NCBI GenBank assembly: GCA_023136265.1
Contig: JAGLRN010000052.1
Span: 1-46,991 of the forward strand
Length of the DNA stretch: 46,991 bases
Reading direction: 5' to 3'
Source of the DNA: Thermoplasmata archaeon
Lineage (GTDB): Archaea > Thermoplasmatota > Thermoplasmata > RBG-16-68-12 > JAGMCJ01
A program made the position numbers and the translations under genes. The notes beneath the pieces were generated by a model. The model saw only the letters and a program-made list of their open reading frames with translations, searched no databases and was not told where the DNA came from. Shown here piece by piece: positions 34,689 to 43,806 of the stretch (position 1 is its first letter; each line of letters begins with the position of its first letter).

Positions 34689-37600
34689 TCACGGGAGCTC
34701 TTCTTCGGGGGGTGGCGGGATCTCTTCTTCTGGAGGCGGTGGCATCTCTTCATCTCCCGCAACCACCGGTTTTCGCCTCAGAGCCACTAGTGCCACCAGT
34801 ATCACCACCGCGATAACCACTATCAGGATGATCCACCAGTATTGCTCCAGGAAACCAGCAGATGCCTCTCCTTGGATGCTGAAGTCTCCGGACTCGGATG
34901 CCACATTCCCGGCCTCATCCGTTGCCCATATCGTGAAAGTGTATGTGCCCGTCGCATCGTAGGCGCGCGTGTGCTCATACTTCTCGGCAACGCCATAGGT
35001 CATCGAGAAATTACCAACGAGACTGCCCTCTGGATCCCTTATCTCGATCCTCACCTCGGCTATCCCGTTCGCATCCGTTATGCTGGCAGAGACGACCACT
35101 TCTTCCTCAGCATCCTGAGGATCGGGCTCCGCCAGGACATCATCTATCGAGGGTGGGGTCTCATCGATCACTATCTCCGCGCATTCGACCGCGGTCGTGT
35201 TGTGCGCTGGCCCACTATCCGAGGCGTAGACACACACCTGATAGCTGCCCTCCGACCAACCGCTCGTGTCTATCAGCACGCTGACATCCTCTTGAGCGGA
35301 ATCGAAGGAGCCGTCCGTGGGGTCCATCGCTGTTCCCGGCCAATCCGTCAGCCCTATCGTGTAGTTGGCTGCTCCGATGTCCGCGTCGCCCGTGCTGGTG
35401 TCGTCGATCACGGCGGTCAGCAACACATCGGTTCCAGGTGTGACGGTAACCGCTCTATGTCCATCCACCCGCACGTTCGATATCTCCGGCGGGAGGTCGT
35501 CAACGATCGTGAGGGTCGCATGCGGGGCACTGTCGTTGTATCCCGCACCGTCGTCCCAACCGTAGACGTAGTAGTCGTAGGTTCCCGCTTGCGTTGGAAG
35601 GACCACTTGAGCGGTCACGTTCTCAACGGGCGAATCGAATGTTCCGTCTTCGGCCTGCATGGCTGTACCTGGCCAAGACATGGCCGCGGGCGTCGTGTAG
35701 TTCGCCCCGCCGATATTGGAATCGCCGGTGTTCGTATCGTCCACGGTTGCGGTGAGGACCACGACTGAGGGCAATGACGACAGATAGTAGGTCGCTACAC
35801 TTTGGCCGTCAATGGCAACCTCGGATATCTCGGGCGGATGATCGTCTACTATCGTGAGGGTCGCGAATGGAGCGGTGTTGTTATATCCCTCACCGCTGTC
35901 CTGAGCATAGACACAGATTTCATAACTGCCATCCGTCCAGCCCGTGGTGTCTATCGTTATGTTGACATCCTCCTGAGGTGAGTCGAAGGCACCGTCGGAG
36001 GAGCTCAAGGGCGTTCCTGGCCAGTTCATCACACCTATCGTGTAGTTGGCCGCTGCGATGTTCGAGTTGCCCGTGCCAGTGTCGTCAATCGTGGCGGTTA
36101 GCACCACCTCGGTTCCAGATCCGACCATGACCGATGTCTGTCCATCTACCCGCACATTCGATATCTCGGGCGGGAGATCGTCTACTACTGTGAGGGTCGC
36201 GAATGGAGCACTGTCATTGTATCCCTCGCCAGTGTCCCAAGCATAGACGTAGTAGTCGTAGGTTCCCGCTTGGGTTGGCGGGACCACTTGAGCGGTCACA
36301 ATCTCAACGGGCGAATCGAAGGTTCCGTCTTCGGCCTGCATAGGTGTACCTGGCCAAGTCGCAGCCGCAGGCGTCGTGTAATTCGCCCCGCCGATGTCAG
36401 AACCGCCTGAACCTGTGTCGTTCACGACCGCCGTGAGCGTCACGCTCGAGGGCAGAGACGACAGGTTGTAGATCACTGCACTCTGACCGTCGATGGCAAC
36501 GCCGGATATCTCGGGCAGGAGGTCGTCAACAATCGTGAGGGTCGCGTACGGGGCACTGCCGTTGAACGTCGGAATGCTGTCCCAGGCATGGACGTAGTAG
36601 TCGTAAATCCCTGGCGAAGCAGGAATCGGCACGGTCGCGTTGACATCCTCGACCGGCTCGTCGAACGCACCGTCAATTGCACTCATTGGCGTTCCGGGCC
36701 ATGTTGCGGGAGTGGGTGTCGTGTAGTTGGCACCGCCAATGTTGGAGTTCCCTGAGAGAGTATCATCCACGATCGCTGTGAAATCGAATGTGGTGGGAAG
36801 TGCTGAGAGATAGTATGTCGTCACCGAAGATCCGTCGATAAACACATCTCTCACTTCGGGCGCGAACAAACCCGTGGTCGCTGTCACTGTCAGATTCACC
36901 CAGACGTAGTCCACTCCGTCGCCAGGGTCCGGATCACCGAGCGGGTCGATGAGGATCGCAGATGTGCCCAGACCACTGATTGACATGTTCGACACGGGAT
37001 CGAAGGCGTCCAGAACGTAGGTTGCTGGGATGTTCATGTAGCCCATGGATACTTCCTCATCGGTGTCGTACGTCATATTCAGCTCGATGAGGTGAGAGGG
37101 TGCTACGGGTATCGTGACGTTGGAGGTGTAGTTTCCGCTAAGATGCATGGAAAAGGGAGTCTTCAGGTCCACGGGTCCTTCCCCACCGATATCGAATTGG
37201 AAGGACGCTGGGTCAAGGTCGTAGTGGATACCGTCCACGAACATGATCTCGGTCGTATTGTCAAACTCCCCGGGCGGTCCACCCACGAGTCCCAAGAACA
37301 GGTCCAGTTCTCCCTGATCCAGGTAGCCGTCCCTGTTGCCGTACATGAAGTCTATCATGACCCTCATTGTCTGATTGTCCTCCTCCATGGTCATATCCGC
37401 ACTCAGGTTCGCATTGTCCCAGTCGAGGAAGGATATGTCCGAGGACATGCTCATGGGAGGGGATTCTTCCAGGTACGCCGTCACTTCCGTGGAGCCAACA
37501 ACGGGAACCACGGTCAGATCGGACTGGAGGTCCGAATCGTCCAGAAGAACATGGAATTCCCCTTCGAAGAGGTTCATCTCGTAATAGCCAGTCGGATCCG

Positions 37601-39287
37601 TGAGTGCCCTATTGCTGTGTCCGTACGTGTAGTTGAAAGCCTGCACCTCCGCGGAAGGAAGCGGACTGCCCGTTGCGGCTTCGTAGACGTAGCCCCATAT
37701 CATTCCGGGGTTCACTGGCTGAAAATCTGTGTAGTTATATGGATTCGTCACGTAGAAATCCTGGTCGACCATGGCCATATCTTCACCGACAAAGGTTCCG
37801 AGCATGAGCATGACGAAGTAAGGACCATCAAATCCAGAAGTGTATATGCCTGGGCCACCGAACGAGAGCTCGACCGTCTGGAGGCCGACAGCGAGCTGTG
37901 TGAAGTTCGTCCCCATCAATTGGAGGGTCATGGTTCCGTCGAACAGGATGCCTTGAACCAGGAACATCCCCGGTTCATCGATGTCGACCGAGGCGTTCAG
38001 GACAAGGAGGTCGAAGAATCCGTCCGTCGGGACGTCCGTGTCCAGACCGTGATCGCTGTGGGGCGGACTGAACCGCCCGGGCCGCGGATCGAACTCCGTG
38101 TGGAGGTATGCGCTGGTCACATGGGTATCGGTATCGAGAAGGTTCATATCATAGTCAAACAGCATCAGCTCGACCGTATACGGGCCGTCGATCCCCGCAT
38201 CGTATATGTCGTATCCCAGGAACTGAAGCTCTACCGTTTGAAGTCCTGGATCGAGATCGAAGAAGTCACCGACATCAGTAATGTAGATCATCCCCGTGCT
38301 ATCGTAAAGGTCTCCCCAGATCTCGTAGAGTCCCGCCTCGTCAACGTTGAGGGTCACATCAACCACAAGGAAGTCGTACAGCGTGTCTCCATCTCCATCC
38401 AGACCGTAGTCGGAATGTGGAGGCGAGAACTCTGCGGGGAGAGTCTGCTCGAAATCCGTGTGGAGATACGCTTGGGTCATATGGGTACCGTTGTCGAGGA
38501 AGTTCCAGGAATCGTCATACAGCTCGAGCTCGACCCTGTAGGGACCGTCCACCCCGGCGGAGTAGATTACGTACCCTCTGTATCGGAGCACCACCGTTTG
38601 GAGCCCTACATCGAGATAGGTGTAGTTGGACTCGAAATCTATGAATATCATTCCAGTGCCGTCAAGGAGGGCTGCACCGACATCATAGAACCCGGCTTCG
38701 CTCACGTCGACGGCGACATCGATCACGAGGAAGTTGAAGAGCGTGTCACTGTCCGTGTCCATTCCGTGGTCGGAATGTGGAGGGAGGAGGCCTGCTGGAG
38801 TCGTTTGGAAGTCCTGCGCAAGATAGGGACCCGTCAGATAGGAGCCGCTGTCTATCATCGCGAACGTGTCGTTGAGAAGTCCCATGTTGACTACATAGGG
38901 ACCATCGATGCCCGAGAGGCGAATGGCATATCCAGTGTACCAAAGCGGGACCACGTGGACTCCCACGTCCAGCCAGGTGAAGTTGAAGGCGTCGGTGATG
39001 TATATGATGCCCGCATTGTCGCGCAGTTCCGAGACCAAGACGAAATCGCCGGGTTGGGTGACGTTGATGCTTACGTTCACGACGAGATGATCGAACAGCC
39101 CGTCTGGCGGTAGGTCGGTGTCCAAGCCATTGTCGGAATAGGGAGGCTCCAGCTGACCCATCGATTGAGCTTCCGCTGAAGGCACAAAGGTCAGGGCGGC
39201 AGAGCTGATCACCAGAATGCCCACGAGAATCGAGAGCACGTTCCTTGAACCATTTCTCATTCCAAACGCTTCCTTATCCAGATTCAT
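34689..39287 (-). CDS. large modular cell-surface protein with C-terminal anchor
   Basis: The 1532-residue protein starts with a signal peptide (about residues 10-41, ends PSAEAQS). Four repeats of about 120 residues follow (PPHSDHGLDTD...HTDF; about 49-535), then a carboxypeptidase-regulatory-like domain (GYVYEAATGSPLPSAEV), a unique region with DRDG-like DGYLDQGELDLF, five Ig-like repeats of about 112 residues (PEISNVRVDGQ...; about 808-1376), and a last distinct Ig-like domain. A membrane helix (WWIILIVVIAVVILVALVAL) and a cytoplasmic tail of PPPPEEE repeats end it. Probably an S-layer-associated or adhesion protein. GGAGG precedes ATG 39287. Confidence 0.85.
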   Translation of the reverse strand: MNLDKEAFGMRNGSRNVLSILVGILVISSAALTFVPSAEAQSMGQLEPPYSDNGLDTDLPPDGLFDHLVVNVSINVTQPGDFVLVSELRDNAGIIYITDAFNFTWLDVGVHVVPLWYTGYAIRLSGIDGPYVVNMGLLNDTFAMIDSGSYLTGPYLAQDFQTTPAGLLPPHSDHGMDTDSDTLFNFLVIDVAVDVSEAGFYDVGAALLDGTGMIFIDFESNYTYLDVGLQTVVLRYRGYVIYSAGVDGPYRVELELYDDSWNFLDNGTHMTQAYLHTDFEQTLPAEFSPPHSDYGLDGDGDTLYDFLVVDVTLNVDEAGLYEIWGDLYDSTGMIYITDVGDFFDLDPGLQTVELQFLGYDIYDAGIDGPYTVELMLFDYDMNLLDTDTHVTSAYLHTEFDPRPGRFSPPHSDHGLDTDVPTDGFFDLLVLNASVDIDEPGMFLVQGILFDGTMTLQLMGTNFTQLAVGLQTVELSFGGPGIYTSGFDGPYFVMLMLGTFVGEDMAMVDQDFYVTNPYNYTDFQPVNPGMIWGYVYEAATGSPLPSAEVQAFNYTYGHSNRALTDPTGYYEMNLFEGEFHVLLDDSDLQSDLTVVPVVGSTEVTAYLEESPPMSMSSDISFLDWDNANLSADMTMEEDNQTMRVMIDFMYGNRDGYLDQGELDLFLGLVGGPPGEFDNTTEIMFVDGIHYDLDPASFQFDIGGEGPVDLKTPFSMHLSGNYTSNVTIPVAPSHLIELNMTYDTDEEVSMGYMNIPATYVLDAFDPVSNMSISGLGTSAILIDPLGDPDPGDGVDYVWVNLTVTATTGLFAPEVRDVFIDGSSVTTYYLSALPTTFDFTAIVDDTLSGNSNIGGANYTTPTPATWPGTPMSAIDGAFDEPVEDVNATVPIPASPGIYDYYVHAWDSIPTFNGSAPYATLTIVDDLLPEISGVAIDGQSAVIYNLSSLPSSVTLTAVVNDTGSGGSDIGGANYTTPAAATWPGTPMQAEDGTFDSPVEIVTAQVVPPTQAGTYDYYVYAWDTGEGYNDSAPFATLTVVDDLPPEISNVRVDGQTSVMVGSGTEVVLTATIDDTGTGNSNIAAANYTIGVMNWPGTPLSSSDGAFDSPQEDVNITIDTTGWTDGSYEICVYAQDSGEGYNNTAPFATLTIVDDHPPEISEVAIDGQSVATYYLSSLPSVVVLTATVDDTNTGDSNIGGANYTTPAAMSWPGTAMQAEDGTFDSPVENVTAQVVLPTQAGTYDYYVYGWDDGAGYNDSAPHATLTIVDDLPPEISNVRVDGHRAVTVTPGTDVLLTAVIDDTSTGDADIGAANYTIGLTDWPGTAMDPTDGSFDSAQEDVSVLIDTSGWSEGSYQVCVYASDSGPAHNTTAVECAEIVIDETPPSIDDVLAEPDPQDAEEEVVVSASITDANGIAEVRIEIRDPEGSLVGNFSMTYGVAEKYEHTRAYDATGTYTFTIWATDEAGNVASESGDFSIQGEASAGFLEQYWWIILIVVIAVVILVALVALRRKPVVAGDEEMPPPPEEEIPPPPEEELP
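35158..36866 (-). repeat. five tandem Ig-like repeats within the surface protein
   Basis: Units of about 340 nt. Two subtypes alternate: type A with YYLSSLP and ANYTTPAA.WPGT (units 1, 2, 4) and type B with ANYTIG..WPGT (units 3, 5). Units 2-3 and 4-5 look like a duplicated pair. Confidence 0.8.
37682..39143 (-). repeat. four tandem about 120-residue repeats within the surface protein
   Basis: Each unit starts near PPHSDxGLD and contains LDVGLQTVxL, GxDGPYxVEL and a final YLHTDF. Units 2 and 3 are closest; 1 and 4 are more diverged. Confidence 0.8.
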
Positions 39288-39345
39288 TCAGTATCCTCCA
39301 TTTCCTCAGCTGTAGGCTGAGATTCTGATTTCTCACGAGAGGGGG

Positions 39346-39355
39346 ACATAAAAAG
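39346..39355 (-). promoter_or_regulatory. TATA box of the large surface protein
   Basis: Minus strand CTTTTTATGT about 60 nt before ATG 39287. The leader contains a TCAGC/GCTGA inverted repeat (39306-39320) that could form a small hairpin. Confidence 0.45.
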
Positions 39356-39627
39356 ATTCCTCCGCCATTATCAATGGGGGAAAGTCATCCTGGCCTTGAT
39401 GTGTGATTGTTGAAACGGTCCCAGAGGAGCCGATAAGAGGACGTTTCTTCTTGTCCGAGGGGGCATTGGCGTTTCGATCGCCCTGACCTCCCGAAGGCGG
39501 GGGAATCCTGCACCGAGAATCCTCTCCAGCAGTCCCATTATCCAGTTTGATAACAGCTCGGAAAGAAAGATATGGGCTCCCTCGTAGCATGTCCTCAGCT
39601 CCCACATCTGGGCGAGTGATCACGACA
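39356..39627. other. divergent intergenic region without a convincing gene
   Basis: Between the surface-protein promoter and the TPR-like gene. Short frames here are Pro/Arg-rich and lack RBS support. AAGATATGG at 39567-39575 could be the promoter of the downstream gene. Confidence 0.5.
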
Positions 39628-39921
39628 ATGTCCGAGAACGGTGCAGAACAGAAGGATTGGGACCATACGGGGTTCTGGCAGCAGCAATGCCGAGAGAGGC
39701 TGCAGAAGAACCCGTTGGACCTGGACGCGCTCTTCGCCAAGGCCGCTTGGCTGGCAAAGACCGAGGACTATGAGAAATGCATCGAAACCCTGGAAGTGAT
39801 CACAAAGAGAGATCCCTTCTATCCAGGGATCTGGATGCTCAAGGCCAGGATATACGGGCAGCTTGGTAATGAGAAGATGGCCAAGCTGTGTCAGGAGAGA
39901 GCTGAGGAGCAGTCCATATAG
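39628..39921 (+). CDS. TPR-like helical repeat protein, first of a tandem pair
   Basis: The 97-residue protein has about two TPR-like units (LDLDALFAKAAWLAKTEDYEKCIETLEVITKRDP then YPGIWMLKARIYGQLGNEKMAKLC). Such modules mediate protein contacts. ATG 39628 is chosen because GTGATC, complementary to the archaeal 16S 3' end, lies 7 nt upstream; ATG 39589 is an alternative. It is a clear paralogue of the next gene. Confidence 0.65.
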   Translation: MSENGAEQKDWDHTGFWQQQCRERLQKNPLDLDALFAKAAWLAKTEDYEKCIETLEVITKRDPFYPGIWMLKARIYGQLGNEKMAKLCQERAEEQSI

Positions 39922-39942
39922 CTTATCAGTTTTGATTTCGGG

Positions 39943-40326
39943 ATGGAAAGGAATATCGTTTCTGAGAACGATTGCTGGATGATGGGAAACAAGCGTGATC
40001 GGCCAGAAGAAATTCTCAAGCTCCTTCGGACATGTCAGAAGAGACTGGAGATGGACCTCGGGGATGTGGACGCTTGGTTCTCGAAAGGGGTGACCCTTGC
40101 ATGGCTGGAGAAATACAAGCAAGCCCTCTATTGTCTCAACCAGGTCACGAGGGTTAGGACGAACTATCCGTCCGTGTGGAGGTTGAAGGCCACCGTGTAC
40201 GCCTTGATGGGGCACGAGAGGTTGTCTCGGCTCTGTACGGAGGTTGCGGAGCGCCTGCGATTGAAGGAGGATCCCTTCGAGGATGCTCCGGCCGTGGAAG
40301 AACCCGACTCTGTTCCTGTCTACTGA
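39943..40326 (+). CDS. TPR-like helical repeat protein, second of a tandem pair
   Basis: The 127-residue protein aligns with the preceding one along its length (DVDAWFSKGVTLAWLEKYKQAL, YPSVWRLKATVYALMGHERLSRLC), with an acidic C-terminal extension. It follows after 21 nt and is probably co-transcribed. Tandem duplication is the simplest origin. Start could also be ATG at codon 13 or 14. Confidence 0.65.
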   Translation: MERNIVSENDCWMMGNKRDRPEEILKLLRTCQKRLEMDLGDVDAWFSKGVTLAWLEKYKQALYCLNQVTRVRTNYPSVWRLKATVYALMGHERLSRLCTEVAERLRLKEDPFEDAPAVEEPDSVPVY

Positions 40327-40572
40327 GGAGGAGACCCGTTCCCACGATTGTCTTCTTGTACGACCAGCGGACATATCTTCTTGGTCGTCTTGCAGGAAGG
40401 GCACGGGAAAAAAAGGGGCCACCTGAGAAAGGCAGCCCAGGTTGTGGAGGGATGCTTTTGTAAGCGCTCCTGGAAAGCCCATTCGAGGTATGAACCTTCC
40501 GCACAACTTCCAAGAGAGATGCCTGACCGCCTGGAGGGAGGTCATCCTCCAGGGGGAGGCTGTCATTCTCTG
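40327..40572. other. intergenic region without a convincing gene
   Basis: No frame with RBS and plausible composition. Its end (from about 40551) is part of a longer repeat shared with 40853-40889. Confidence 0.5.
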
Positions 40573-40596
40573 CCCCGAAACGATTTCATATGGGCA
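40573..40596 (+). repeat. CCCCGAAACGATTYCAT element, copy 3
   Basis: CCCCGAAACGATTTCAT then ATGGGC. The similarity to copy 4 extends about 22 nt upstream (GAGGCTGTCATTCTCTG). Confidence 0.85.
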
Positions 40597-40628
40597 GGTC
40601 GATAACTCGTTCGAGAGGGAGGCATCAA

Positions 40629-40799
40629 GTGAGACTAGGAATTACTCTGATGGGCGTCTTCTTCATTGTCATGTCCATCATTGTTCTATTCTTGCCTCTC
40701 GTTGGTGTATATAGCCCCATATGCGGTTGGATTGATTTCCTCATATTCTTTGTCATAGGTGTCATATTGATTGTCAGGGGACTAGGGGATTACGACTAG
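40629..40799 (+). CDS. small two-helix membrane protein
   Basis: The 56-residue protein has two hydrophobic helices (about 3-24 and 33-52) and a short RGLGDYD tail. GTG 40629 with GGGAGG 8 nt before it is preferred over ATG 40590, which lies inside the repeat element. No family recognised. Bracketed by repeat copies 3 and 4. Confidence 0.6.
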   Translation: MRLGITLMGVFFIVMSIIVLFLPLVGVYSPICGWIDFLIFFVIGVILIVRGLGDYD

Positions 40800-40871
40800 C
40801 TTCCGTCTTGCCTCAATCTTTGCGGTTCCGGAGAAGCAGTCGTCGTCCATAGGGGAGCCTGTCATTCTCTG

Positions 40872-40889
40872 CCCCGAAACGATTCCATA
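40872..40889 (+). repeat. CCCCGAAACGATTYCAT element, copy 4
   Basis: CCCCGAAACGATTCCAT. The sequence from about 40853 is nearly identical to that before copy 3, giving a direct repeat of about 38 bp flanking the 40629 gene. Confidence 0.85.
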
Positions 40890-41056
40890 CCCGCGGAGTC
40901 GATGGCCGGGGAGACGGAGCCAATCCTCGTTCGCGTGCACACCGCCAGACGTGGGCACCGTCGCAACCGTTCCCTTTCGCTCCACGTCTGATAGCCTCTC
41001 CCATCGTGCTTTAGTCGTTCCGAAAGCTTTTTCGCCAACTGCTGTTATGCTGGGGC

Positions 41057-41611
41057 GTGGGCGAAGCCCCGAAGAAGGCGGAAGTACAGAACATAGTCGC
41101 ATCCACGCGGCTTGCCGATAGGCTTGACCTGGACGCCCTTGTGTTGGTACTCGAAAACGCACAGTACGATTCCGAGAGGTTCCCAGGATTGGTCTATCGC
41201 ATGAAGAAGCCGAAGACCGCTCTTCTCCTGTTCAGAACCGGGAAGGTGGTGTGCACAGGAGGGAAGAGCCTCGATGATGTTCGAGAGTCCGTGGACATCG
41301 TTGCGGGCAAACTGCTGGAGGCTGGATTGCCCGTTGAACGGCATCCGGAGATAACGGTTCAGAACATCGTGGCCGTGTGCGACCTCGGCAGTGATTTGAA
41401 CCTCAACAACATCGCCATCTCGCTTGACCTGAACTTGGAGTACGAGCCGGAGCAGTTCCCCGGGCTGGTTCTCAGGCTGGAGGATCCCAAGATAGTCTGC
41501 CTGCTCTTCGGCTCGGGCAAGATGGTCCTCACGGGCGCGAAGAACACGGAGGACCTGGACCGGGCGGTTGAATCGGTCACGGAGGTCCTCAGCAGGAGTG
41601 GGCTCCTGTAG
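41057..41611 (+). CDS. tbp: TATA-binding protein
   Basis: The 184-residue protein is the archaeal general initiation factor that binds TATA boxes. It shows the two-fold repeat: VQNIVAST...ERFPGLVYRM...LLLFRTGKVVCTG (about 10-95) and VQNIVAVCDL...EQFPGLVLRL...CLLFGSGKMVLTG (about 100-184). Full length for the family; no acidic C-terminal tail. The start is GTG 41057. No second basal factor is adjacent; repeat copies 4 and 5 flank it. Confidence 0.95.
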   Translation: MGEAPKKAEVQNIVASTRLADRLDLDALVLVLENAQYDSERFPGLVYRMKKPKTALLLFRTGKVVCTGGKSLDDVRESVDIVAGKLLEAGLPVERHPEITVQNIVAVCDLGSDLNLNNIAISLDLNLEYEPEQFPGLVLRLEDPKIVCLLFGSGKMVLTGAKNTEDLDRAVESVTEVLSRSGLL

Positions 41612-41961
41612 CACGGTCGTGACAGCAAACGCGCAATGAGGACCGAAACTCAGGAGACCAGTAGATCCTTTGCGTGAACAGGAAGGACTTCCTGAAGCGC
41701 TCCCCTCAGCTTGTACGGCTTTCGAACAACGAGCATGAAGTGGGGATGATATGAAGGTAAGCGGTTTCCCCCGAAACGATTTCATACATGCAGGGCCGAC
41801 ATCCGAGAGCTCTCACATCGAAGCCCTGACCTGCATCAAGAGGAGACCTGAGTTTACATTCATAAAGGCCAAGTCACATGAAGAACGGCTTTCATCTGGG
41901 GGCGATTCCAGGACACCGCACAATGCTGAGGTGTCATGTGAAGAAAGATAGGAGGACTGAA
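41612..41961. other. intergenic region holding repeat copy 5 and the next gene's leader
   Basis: A 66-codon frame at 41751 runs through the repeat and is unlikely to be a gene. A TATA-like TTACATTCATAAAGG at about 41855-41869 and GGAGG at 41951 could serve the haem-binding protein gene. Confidence 0.5.
41769..41787 (+). repeat. CCCCGAAACGATTYCAT element, copy 5
   Basis: CCCCGAAACGATTTCAT then ACATGC, 157 nt after the tbp stop and about 175 nt before the next start. Confidence 0.85.
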
Positions 41962-43398
41962 ATGAACCTGAAGGACAAGAGAATCGCTTGGCCTATTCTC
42001 TTCGTGGTTGCTCTGTCAGCCTTGTTGGCGTTGCCGCTCTCACCAGAGCTAGGCGGGGCCAGTGCAGGGACCAGAGCGGTGGAAGGGACGATCGAATCCG
42101 CACTAGCCGTTTCAGCGGTCACGATCGACGGCGACGGAACGGACGCGGCATGGAACGATGCGACCGCATTGACGGTCACGGTTGGGAGCGCGGACGTCGA
42201 GATCAAGACCGCCTACACGTCCACTGATATCTTCTTCCTGGCGACCTGGGGTGACCCAACGGAGAGCGTCACGAAGAATCAATGGTCATACGACGGCCCT
42301 TCTGATGAGTGGACGCAGGGCGGAGGGAACGAGGACAGGCTGTCCTTTGTGTGGGACGTATCCGTATCCAACTTCAACGACCAAGGAGGCCTGATACTCT
42401 GCCACCCGCCACTTATGAGAACGGAGACCGCGGGAGAGGTCGTGGACACATGGCACTGGAAGTCCGTAAGGACGAACCCATCCGGTTGGATGGATGACAA
42501 GTACTGGAACTCCACGGGACGTCACTCGGACTCGAAGACCTCCGGCGGCTATTCCGACAACCTGCAGACTCTCGCGTTCACCGACGATCCAGCGAACAGC
42601 GCCGATATTCCCCTGTACTGGGAGCCTGGCGCTACTGGCGATGATGCCGATTCCATCCTGCAGTCCGAGATTGATGGAAGTGAGGCCAAGACCATCGTCG
42701 GCGTGTACACGAACGGAACGCTGCTCGACGAGGTGGGAACCTTCGTCTCGAATACCACGCTGATACCCGGCTACTACCAATCCAGACCTGCCGGCAGCAG
42801 GGGAGACATCGAGACGGCAGGGGTCTTCGGCTCCGGAGAGTGGACACTGGAGTGGAAGAGGAGCCTGGAGACAGGGAGCACAGACGACATCCAGTTCTCA
42901 GATATCTCCAGCACGGCGGAGTACTTCTTCGCCGTAGCGGTGTTCGACAACAGTGGAGGCTCGGACCATCTGACGACTGGCGCAGACGTGTTCAGACTGG
43001 TCTTCGAGCAGCCGAACCAGCCACCTTCCACGCCCACGACAACCGCCAGTTCCACGACCGCGGATGTCGATGAGACGATAACCTTCGATGCCACGGCATC
43101 GGACCCCGATGGTGACAGCCTCACCTATTCCTGGGAGTTTGGCGATGGGCTCGAGGGGTCCGGGTCGTCCGTGACGCACTCCTATTCCGAGGCCGGCACG
43201 TACACGGTGACCGTGACTGCTTCGGATGGCAGGGGAGGCACATCTGAGGTGTCCACGGACGTGACCATCAGCGAGAAAGCGTCCGAAGCGGGCTTCCCGA
43301 TCGAGCTGATAATCGCCCTGGTCGTCCTAATAGCCGCGATCTTGGCCGTCATTGGAATCATGGCGATCAGAAGAGGTCGGACACCTCCGACGGAGTAG
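41962..43398 (+). CDS. surface-anchored haem-binding (ethylbenzene dehydrogenase-related) protein with PKD domain
   Basis: The 478-residue protein has a signal peptide (about 1-33). The N-terminal domain (about 45-345) begins TIDGDGTDAAWNDA and carries LILCHPPLM and VVDTWHWKSVRTNPSGWMDD, the pattern of the ethylbenzene-dehydrogenase gamma/cytochrome c-552 haem-binding domain. A PKD domain follows (ITFDATASDPDGDSLTYSWEFGDG), then a membrane helix (LIIALVVLIAAILAVIGIMA) and basic RRGR end. It may pass electrons outside the cell; no catalytic molybdenum subunit is nearby. ATG 41962 follows GGAGG. Confidence 0.8.
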   Translation: MNLKDKRIAWPILFVVALSALLALPLSPELGGASAGTRAVEGTIESALAVSAVTIDGDGTDAAWNDATALTVTVGSADVEIKTAYTSTDIFFLATWGDPTESVTKNQWSYDGPSDEWTQGGGNEDRLSFVWDVSVSNFNDQGGLILCHPPLMRTETAGEVVDTWHWKSVRTNPSGWMDDKYWNSTGRHSDSKTSGGYSDNLQTLAFTDDPANSADIPLYWEPGATGDDADSILQSEIDGSEAKTIVGVYTNGTLLDEVGTFVSNTTLIPGYYQSRPAGSRGDIETAGVFGSGEWTLEWKRSLETGSTDDIQFSDISSTAEYFFAVAVFDNSGGSDHLTTGADVFRLVFEQPNQPPSTPTTTASSTTADVDETITFDATASDPDGDSLTYSWEFGDGLEGSGSSVTHSYSEAGTYTVTVTASDGRGGTSEVSTDVTISEKASEAGFPIELIIALVVLIAAILAVIGIMAIRRGRTPPTE

Positions 43399-43569
43399 TC
43401 CCTCAGATAGTCTGGAAGTTCTCCACGCTGGAGATGGAATCTGCCTTCAAGCCGACAGCCAGTCCACTGTTGGTGCCTGTGACAACCGGAACGAGTCGAG
43501 GCCAACGATTCGTCCATTGGCGTCAAGATCCATCTCTGACCGCGGCTACGGAAGCGGTCAGGCGAACGC

Positions 43570-43767
43570 TCACGCTCGCTCCTTCTGCTTCGGCGGACAC
43601 TTGACGCTGCCGTAGGAGCAGAACACACAGCAATCACCCTTCTTCGGTTTCAGAAGGGTCCCGCATCCTGTGCACTCATAGAAGAACTGACAGGCGTCCG
43701 TGGGCATCCTTTCCTCCTTTTCGTACCCGCATTCGGGACATCGGATCGTGGATTTCAGTTGCATCAT
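43570..43767 (-). CDS. GDCCVxC-motif small protein
   Basis: The 65-residue protein has C10-xx-C13 (RCPECGY), C32-xx-C35 (ECTGCG) and GDCCVFCSYGSVKCPP. This is the GDCCVxC family, found in bacteria and archaea near mercury, arsenic or other metal genes, some members being selenoproteins. Here both residues are ordinary Cys codons. Role unknown, probably metal or thiol chemistry. GGAGG precedes ATG 43767. It follows the thioredoxin gene by 39 nt. Confidence 0.8.
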   Translation of the reverse strand: MMQLKSTIRCPECGYEKEERMPTDACQFFYECTGCGTLLKPKKGDCCVFCSYGSVKCPPKQKERA

Positions 43768-43806
43768 CGCGCCTCCTGCATCGCTGCACCGATTGGTCGA
43801 GCCCCA

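Noticed and set aside
37092-39113. 673-codon plus-strand frame opposite the surface protein
   Set aside because: It is antisense to the clear signal-peptide and repeat protein; its composition (His, Arg, Val rich) and lack of an RBS mark it as a shadow frame.
41751-41951. 66-codon frame through repeat copy 5
   Set aside because: It reads the repeat element as protein and has no family likeness.
43570-43767. Selenoprotein in the GDCCVxC gene
   Set aside because: Both residues are TGC/TGT Cys codons with no in-frame TGA.
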